DNA from: Saprospiraceae bacterium
GTDB lineage: Bacteria > Bacteroidota > Bacteroidia > Chitinophagales > Saprospiraceae
Direction of reading: 5' to 3'
Assembly (NCBI GenBank): GCA_016717655.1
Contig: JADKFC010000031.1
Span: 1 to 11,587 of the forward strand
Length of the DNA stretch: 11,587 nucleotides
Positions within the stretch are counted from its first letter, which is position 1. Each line of letters opens with the position of its first letter. The notes beneath the pieces were generated by a model. The model saw only the letters and a program-made list of their open reading frames with translations, did not search any database and was not told where the DNA came from. Made by a program: the position numbers and the translations under genes. Below, piece by piece: positions 7,039 to 11,587 of this stretch.

Positions 7039-7893
7039 AAATAGAAAACTCCAATAATATTATAAGAATTAGGTTTGATGGCTTTTTAAGTTGCCTATTT
7101 ATCAAAAAGCCACGAGCAGTTGATTGGCCTGATTGCCGTGGAAGTGTAGCAAGGTATTATGCTTGTTTGCCAATGAATAAATGGGATAGAAATTGCAAAA
7201 TAATATTGAAAATAGAGTCCTCAAAAGTCCAATCAATTGAAGATTTAAAGAATAGTGGTTTTGGACTTACTTGAAACAGGTGAATATGAATTTGAATTAT
7301 ACAAAGACCAACCAACCTCAATAATTTATAATACAGATCTCTATAACTCAAATGAAACTATCCATTTGTGGACTAAAAAACAATTAAAACCATAGAGCAA
7401 GTACTGAACATTTCTTAAATGGCTTCTATCCGTATGGCATGCAACTTATCTTTACACAGCCTTTTGAATCACTAAGTCCTGAAAGAATAAAACACTATGA
7501 AGATTTAATTAAAAAGGAGAACGCCCAATAAGAATTGCCATTAGAGTTATGATTTCCAACAAGAAGACGAAGATACTTATCAAGATACATCGTATAATTC
7601 TACCAAATATGTACTTGACGGTCACCACAAACTTGTTGCCTATCAAAACTTAGGAATAGACCCAATTTCCATTTTGATTAATAGGACAAGTAACGGAACA
7701 ATAAATGAATTTGATGAATCCTTTTTTACCAAATCTGAAACCATATTTATTTTATTTTCAAATTGAGCATATAATAAATAATGGACTCGGAACAATGCAA
7801 ATATCTCCTGATTTGACTAAATTTGTAGATGATTTTATAGATGATACTCCAAGATTAAATGACAACCTAATAAGGCTATTTCATAGAAAGTAG
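7035..7893 (+). CDS. Unknown protein with a ParB-like DGHHK motif (frameshifted)
   Basis: The start MKIENSNNIIRIRFDGFLSC is in frame to 7274. Joined frames then read LLETGEYEFELYKDQPTSII, EQVLEHFLNGFYPYGMQLIF, SLSPERIKHYEDLIKK, IRIAIRVYDF, and YVLDGHHKLVAYQNLGIDPI near 7606-7666, followed by FDESFFTKSETIF. One more shift near 7755 leads into QIEHIINNGLGTMQISPDL and a tail ending LNDNLIRLFHRK at 7893; otherwise the protein stops at 7766. The reconstruction is about 285 residues. 'DGHHK' with 'LGI' and a following strand is the signature of ParB/Srx-like domains, which bind nucleotide or DNA and sometimes have nuclease or CTPase activity. Whether this one is catalytic is not known. I do not recognise the whole-protein family. 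Confidence 0.55.
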
Positions 7894-8171
7894 GAACTTT
7901 ACAGGCTATGAAAATAATATTGCAAAAAGGAATGGTTTCATAAACGTTTTAACAATATGATTGATAGAAAATAATAGAAATAATGGTTTGCATCTTGACT
8001 ATTACACTCAAACATCCAGTTAAAAGGTGTGACAAGGTAAACAATTGGGAAAAGAGTAAATTAATGAAAGAACAACTATAGCTAACAATGCACTAAACGC
8101 ACAGACTCCCTATCGGTCGTCCGTCGTCAGTGCTAGATCGTTATGGATAATTAGTAAAAAAATTATGGCAC
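7894..8171. other. Non-coding stretch with an attC-like imperfect palindrome (8080-8146)
   Basis: Apart from broken fragments that may extend the preceding gene (for example NGLHLDYYTQTSS), the main structure is an imperfect hairpin: TAAC (8083-8086), GCACT (8090-8094) and ACG (8097-8099) on the left pair with CGT (8125-8127), AGTGC (8129-8133) and GTTA (8140-8143) on the right. This AAC...GTT layout with two paired boxes is the general architecture of integron attC sites. The outer boxes do not match RYYYAAC and GTTRRRY exactly and the spacers are unequal (3 and 6 bases), so this is only a candidate. Confidence 0.35.
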
Positions 8172-8972
8172 ATGTTAAATGACCGAGCAAAACAAATACT
8201 GCTTAAAGGAAGGAAAGCTACTAAAGAAGAAATAAAATATGCCAAATCTGTAGGTTATTGGTCGGACAATGAAATATTAACACATGACGATGGAATGATT
8301 CTACTTAACAATATCATCCCTACTCTAAGCAAAGAAAATTAGTAGATAATTTCCTTTATTCTTTAAGCACACGAAATTTAGTTTATAGATCAGTTTGAGT
8401 GCTATGCTAATTCTTTTAATATGCCAGTTCATGGATTTCCACTAACTAAAAATCATATATATGTTTGTGAAATATGTTTAGATCATTCATACGCAACCGA
8501 AAGGAGTATAAATGATATTCGAATTCATATGTTCGCTTTGGGAGGCTTATTAAAAAGAAGTGTCACAAGTCTTTATTACAATCTCGAATTCACATCAAAA
8601 CTTCCTCATCAAATACCTAATGAAAATGATATAAATATTTTAAAGAATATATTCCGTTTAATTAATACGGTAGATAAAAATATTAGTGCACCGAAACTAT
8701 CTCAGATAATCGCCAAAAATAAAATTATAAAATCAAATTCTGAAGAGCGAAGAATGTTATTAGAAACATTAGGTTTTTTAGGGATTTTAGAAACAAATGA
8801 ACATAAAGGATTTATGAACTATTATACAAATCGTAAATATCAAGATCACACAAGAAAATCATCTCGAGGAGATTATGAATATCCTGTTGATTGGTGGAAA
8901 GCATCTGATGGAATAAATAATAAGGCCGTTAAATTTTGGTTCACCAAATATGAGAAAGAACTAATTGAATAA
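8172..8972 (+). CDS. Unknown protein of about 260 residues with a CxxC motif (two frameshifts)
   Basis: The ATG at 8172 opens LNDRAKQILLKGRKATKEEI and KSVGYWSDNEILTHDDGMIL. Two compensating one-base shifts, near 8336 (an A run) and 8391, rejoin this to a long intact frame from 8421: ECYANSF, then CEIC in YVCEICLDHSY, then a helical middle with ISAPKLSQIIAKNKIIKSNS, ERRMLLETLGFLGIL and the C-terminus RGDYEYPVDWWKASDGINNK followed by FWFTKYEKELIE. The middle may be a winged-helix-like fold (inference from helix and hairpin pattern). The single CxxC alone does not prove metal binding. I do not recognise the family. A start at ATG 8421 would lose conserved-looking upstream sequence. It is AT-rich and stands alone in its transcription unit. 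Confidence 0.65.
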
Positions 8973-9090
8973 CCCCAAGAATAATAAAAACTATCGATAA
9001 TAAGCGATAATCATGTCAGATTGGCTAACGCCATAACCGTCAGATATCGCCGATCAGCTAACTACTCCTCCCACCAAAATCCAACCTACC

Positions 9091-9549
9091 TTGAAACCCG
9101 ACTTAATAAATAAAATCAACCTTGGCGAGTACGTTAACTGCTACTTGAAAACAAACCAAATTTATATCGAAAATGATGCTTTTAATCAAAATGAATTAAA
9201 ACTATGCCTTACAATTTGTGACGATGAGCATATAAATGAATCATGGGTCATTGATTTAAAGGGTGTAAGCCATTATCACAATCTTTTGGGCATAGCTTAC
9301 ATGCCATACTTCACAATTGATCTGGAAGATCATCATCCATTGCTTTGGGATTATCATTATGACAGTGTAGAATGTGAATTAAGTGGTACAAAAGATTTGG
9401 AGAGTAAACAGATGAATGAACTTATTGGAGAACTGGCCAGATGTTATCAGGATAACACATATGGTTTATCAATCTTGAATCTAATCCATTACTCACGCCA
9501 ATTAAGGCTAGCAATGGAAACCCCTTCTTCTCAACCAATCAAAAAATGA
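9091..9549 (+). CDS. Unknown cytosolic protein, first gene of a coupled pair
   Basis: An undamaged frame of 152 codons starting at TTG, because no ATG occurs in frame near the start. The product is soluble, acidic and rich in Asp, His and Tyr: the central LGIAYMPYFTIDLEDHHPLL is followed by WDYHYDSVECELSG, then a helix MNELIGELARCYQDN and a second helix near the end. No signal peptide, membrane segment or known motif is seen. Its last four bases, ATGA, overlap the next ATG. The intact frame and overlap support a real gene. The size and composition would suit a small immunity or accessory protein, but that is speculation. The TTG start may be a misread ATG. Confidence 0.6.
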   Translation: MKPDLINKINLGEYVNCYLKTNQIYIENDAFNQNELKLCLTICDDEHINESWVIDLKGVSHYHNLLGIAYMPYFTIDLEDHHPLLWDYHYDSVECELSGTKDLESKQMNELIGELARCYQDNTYGLSILNLIHYSRQLRLAMETPSSQPIKK

Positions 9550-9758
9550 TTGAATTAACTGAAGGCATTTTTAATAAATACAAGGTCCATTTGTTGAATA
9601 AAAAAATTAGGACAGGCAAACAAAAAGGATGGGCATTCAGACCCAATGCAAAAGTGGTGTTATTTAGAAACCCTTTTTTATCGTCAAAGACAACCGCTTT
9701 TGGACAAGCTTACATAGTGGCAGATGAAATAAGCATAAATGCCTCTAACGATGTTTAA
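9546..9758 (+). CDS. Small basic unknown protein, second gene of a coupled pair
   Basis: A 70-residue protein whose ATG overlaps the preceding stop as ATGA, so it is probably translated by coupled re-initiation. It is basic (KIRTGKQKGWAFRPNAKVVL) with a short hydrophobic strand and no signal peptide or membrane segment. The strongly different charges of the pair, acidic then basic, would suit a two-component complex such as an effector with its partner. That is an inference from charge and spacing, with no recognised family for either protein. Confidence 0.5.
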   Translation: MIELTEGIFNKYKVHLLNKKIRTGKQKGWAFRPNAKVVLFRNPFLSSKTTAFGQAYIVADEISINASNDV

Positions 9759-9781
9759 CAAACCGCTACGATAGCAAACAA

Positions 9782-10168
9782 ATGAATGATTTTATAGTTA
9801 TTTGGTTCATTCACTTTGCAATTCCCGTCTTTGGAATTTTTATATTTATTAAGCTCCTAATTAAAATGAAAAAGGAAGCTATACCCGATGCTCCAGTCGT
9901 TCAGCTATTTTTGCTCTTTGGAAATTATGGTGTTCTCCTTATACTTATTTTGACTTCAGTAATGTGGAAATGGTCAGGCATGGCATCTATTGGGGCATTT
10001 GGAACTGTGACCATTGGACCTATTTTCGCAGGAATATGTGCTTTCAGTGTACACAAGAATAGAAAACTAACTAGATATCACAAATTGACTTATAAGTTGT
10101 CAATAGGATATCTAGGATTTGTTCTTCTGTTAGTACTGTCTTCATTAATTTATAGTGGGACGAAATAA
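9782..10168 (+). CDS. Four-helix integral membrane protein of unknown function
   Basis: An intact 128-residue frame from ATG to TAA. Four hydrophobic segments are visible at about residues 5-24, 40-61, 68-90 and 105-124. A basic loop (KMKKEAIPDAPV) follows the first segment and another (HKNRKLTRYHKLTYK) precedes the last; by the positive-inside rule these two loops would be cytoplasmic. The second segment ends with MWKWSG and the third contains SIGAFGTVTIGPIFAG, glycine-rich and tightly packable. No transporter signature is recognised. The gene starts 24 bases after the coupled pair, with the palindromic-looking CGCTACGATAGC between, and may belong to the same transcript. Membrane location is sure; role is unknown. 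Confidence 0.7.
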   Translation: MNDFIVIWFIHFAIPVFGIFIFIKLLIKMKKEAIPDAPVVQLFLLFGNYGVLLILILTSVMWKWSGMASIGAFGTVTIGPIFAGICAFSVHKNRKLTRYHKLTYKLSIGYLGFVLLLVLSSLIYSGTK

Positions 10169-10330
10169 AAACAATGCGCATAATTGAAAAAACCAAAAGA
10201 CCACTAAGGGCATGAGTAAAGTGACGTTCAATTAGGAACTTATATTTTCTAGCGCTTGGCAATCTATGCAAAATCTTTGCGTTTTAAAGCCGAGGCGTAA
10301 TTCTTAAGAAAAAAAACGACTGTGACCTGG

Positions 10331-10891
10331 ATGAAAATTATAAAACGCAGCCTGCTGATGATCCTTCTGCTTACGGCAGTTGGAATTTTATTTCGTGGCT
10401 GGATTTACAGACATTCATTGTCCTACAAGGCAGTTGGAATGCGGACTACATACCCGGCAAGGAACAAAATTTTTACTCAATACATTGACTCGTGCATAGA
10501 CCATCAAAATGAACCCGACATCAAACATATTATCAAACTGGCATTGTCCATCACCTCAGAAAAACTCAACTATACTGCCAATAAAAACGACAATGATCCA
10601 AATAAACTCATAACTACTCAGAAAGCGCATTGTGTAGGCTATGCTGCATTTTTTACAACAACTTGCAACTACCTACTGGCAAAAAATAACCTTTCCAACC
10701 AATGGACCGCCAAGCCCAGAATTGGTCAACTCTATTTTCTTGGGACTAATGTTCACCCCTATTTCCATTCATCTTTTTTTAAAAACCATGATTTTGTAAC
10801 CATTGAAAATAATAAGACCGGAGAAATCTTTGCGGTGGACCCAACTGTCAAGGATTATTTGTCAATTGACTTTATATCCTTAACAAAATGA
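10331..10891 (+). CDS. Transglutaminase-like superfamily protein with N-terminal anchor
   Basis: The start at ATG 10331 gives 186 residues and a hydrophobic segment (LLMILLLTAVGILFRGW, about 8-24). The candidate Cys-His-Asp triad of transglutaminase-like papain folds is present: Cys101 in KAHCVGYAAFF, His153 in KNHDFVTIEN and Asp170 in EIFAVDPT. Spacing and motif wording fit Bacteroidota members of the superfamily, which are thought to act as proteases or peptide-modifying enzymes outside the cytoplasm. A GTG at 10322 is possible, but the ATG sits nearer to the membrane segment. The frame is intact, and its TGA directly abuts a truncated PKD/T9SS gene, so the end may be shaped by a recombination junction. 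Substrate is unknown. Confidence 0.75.
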   Translation: MKIIKRSLLMILLLTAVGILFRGWIYRHSLSYKAVGMRTTYPARNKIFTQYIDSCIDHQNEPDIKHIIKLALSITSEKLNYTANKNDNDPNKLITTQKAHCVGYAAFFTTTCNYLLAKNNLSNQWTAKPRIGQLYFLGTNVHPYFHSSFFKNHDFVTIENNKTGEIFAVDPTVKDYLSIDFISLTK

Positions 10892-11480
10892 CGGGCAAAT
10901 TGAACCAAAAACCAGTTACAGGTTCAGTCCTCTGGATGGCTCCCCCGCCGATACCCTGGGATTAGACAACCACCTGGTAGCCAAGTTTCGATTTGAGGCC
11001 GACACCGCCAACCACCTGAGGGTAAGATTTACCGACTTATCATATTTCCGCCCCGAATCATGGCGCTGGAGCTTTGGCGATGGCAAGTCGTGGAACGGCA
11101 AAAGGCCTCTCTGGCATACCTTTCCCCAAAATGGCAGTTATAAGGTTTGCCTCACCGTATGCAATGAAAACAGCTGTGACACCCTGTGCCGTTGGATCAC
11201 CCTGGGGCCTAATGCTATCCCAGAGTCTGAAATGACAGGGGATAAGGCAACGGTGCACCCCAAACCCACAGACGGGCCGCTGTTGGTCAGCATCCAAGAC
11301 TACATTTCTGAACATGCTATTTTTTATCTGTACGATATTATGGGTAAGCAGGTATTTCAGCAGCGGGCATTTAATGATTGGAACAGCCTGGACCTCACAG
11401 CTCTGCCAGCTGGGACCTATTTTTACATCGTCAAAGATCGGGATAAGGTCATTGGAAGGGGGAAGGTGGTGAAGAAGTGA
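10884..11480 (+). pseudogene. 5'-truncated C-terminus of a PKD-domain, T9SS-exported surface protein
   Basis: One continuous frame of 198 codons lacks any start codon near its beginning. It reads SPLDGSPADTLGLDNHLVAK, then a PKD domain (FTDLSYFRPESWRWSFGDGK ... HTFPQNGSYKVCLTVCNEN), then a type A T9SS sorting domain: VHPKPTDGPLLVSIQ, LYDIMGKQVFQQ, LTALPAGTYFYIV and the ending GRGKVVKK. The usual PNP of the sorting domain is PKP here. Such C-termini direct secretion through the outer membrane and attachment to the cell surface in Bacteroidota. The large N-terminal part is absent and the frame emerges immediately behind the transglutaminase-like gene, so the gene was cut by a deletion or insertion. 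Its GC content is visibly higher than the preceding segment, consistent with older chromosomal DNA. Confidence 0.85.
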
Positions 11481-11587
11481 GACAAAGAGGGGGCTGTGTA
11501 GGAAAGAAATTGGGTTAAGTCCCCTACCAACCAAATCTACTCAAACTCTAAACAAATATGCGTTCTGGTTAAAGGACATTACCATTT

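Noticed and set aside
9755..9785. AACAAACCGCTACGATAGC motif as a second attC-like site
   Set aside because: Only one half is present; there is no matching GTT-containing partner downstream.
10181..10234. Inverted repeat TAATTGAA/TTCAATTA with a 38-base loop
   Set aside because: An 8-bp AT-rich match in AT-rich DNA is plausible by chance, with no T tract and no flanking attC-like boxes.
10267..10279. GCAAA/TTTGC hairpin and a TTTG box before the transglutaminase-like gene as a promoter
   Set aside because: The box reads AAATCTTTG, lacking the TA of TAnnTTTG, and there is no convincing -33 element; the stem is only 5 bp.
1..11587. CRISPR array
   Set aside because: No regularly spaced direct repeats of 20 or more bases were seen anywhere in the window.

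Overview
The window looks like chromosome from a member of the Bacteroidota, most likely a Saprospiraceae-like lineage. The evidence is promoter boxes of the TAnnTTTG type, near-absence of purine-rich ribosome binding sites, a tRNA gene without an encoded CCA, a PKD domain followed by a type IX secretion (T9SS) sorting domain at the right edge, and an AT-rich accessory middle. The family assignment is inferred from recalled protein style and was not tested by a search.

Layout. About 217-1260 (minus) is a heavily frameshifted gene that rebuilds into a bacterial archaeo-eukaryotic release factor (baeRF) type protein. A promoter box and a tRNA-Arg(CCT) follow at 1533-1642, then a DUF2188 protein (1670-1949). 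From 2069 to 4443 lie two toxin-antitoxin modules in one orientation: a frameshifted hipB-hipA pair and a yefM/phd-type antitoxin with an intact yoeB. Palindromes of extragenic-repeat type and a well-formed Bacteroidota promoter separate the modules, and a hairpin plus T-rich tract follows yoeB. Next come three plus-strand genes with signal peptides or an N-terminal anchor (4596-6428), the first an outer-membrane 'phenol MetA pathway' type protein. From about 6430 to 10170 the DNA is visibly AT-rich and carries mostly unrecognised genes: a ParB-like DGHHK-motif protein (7035-7893), an attC-like imperfect palindrome (8080-8146), a 260-residue unknown (8172-8972), a tightly coupled two-gene unit (9091-9758) and a four-helix membrane protein (9782-10168). 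The right end holds a transglutaminase-fold protein (10331-10891) that directly abuts the 5'-truncated C-terminus of a PKD/T9SS cell-surface protein (10884-11480).

An important caveat is that many genes need single-base insertions or deletions, often in homopolymers, to read through, and the tRNA acceptor stem also carries a one-base imbalance. Reconstructed frames keep catalytic motifs and lack internal stops. Uncorrected sequencing indels therefore explain the pattern better than decay, though decay of some genes cannot be excluded. Where I give one range for a frameshifted gene, it spans the reconstructed frame.

Functionally this is an accessory or variable locus: toxin-antitoxin modules that could stabilise it, followed by a string of orphan cargo genes. 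I see no transposase, integrase, CRISPR array or replication gene, so how it moves, if it does, is not shown.
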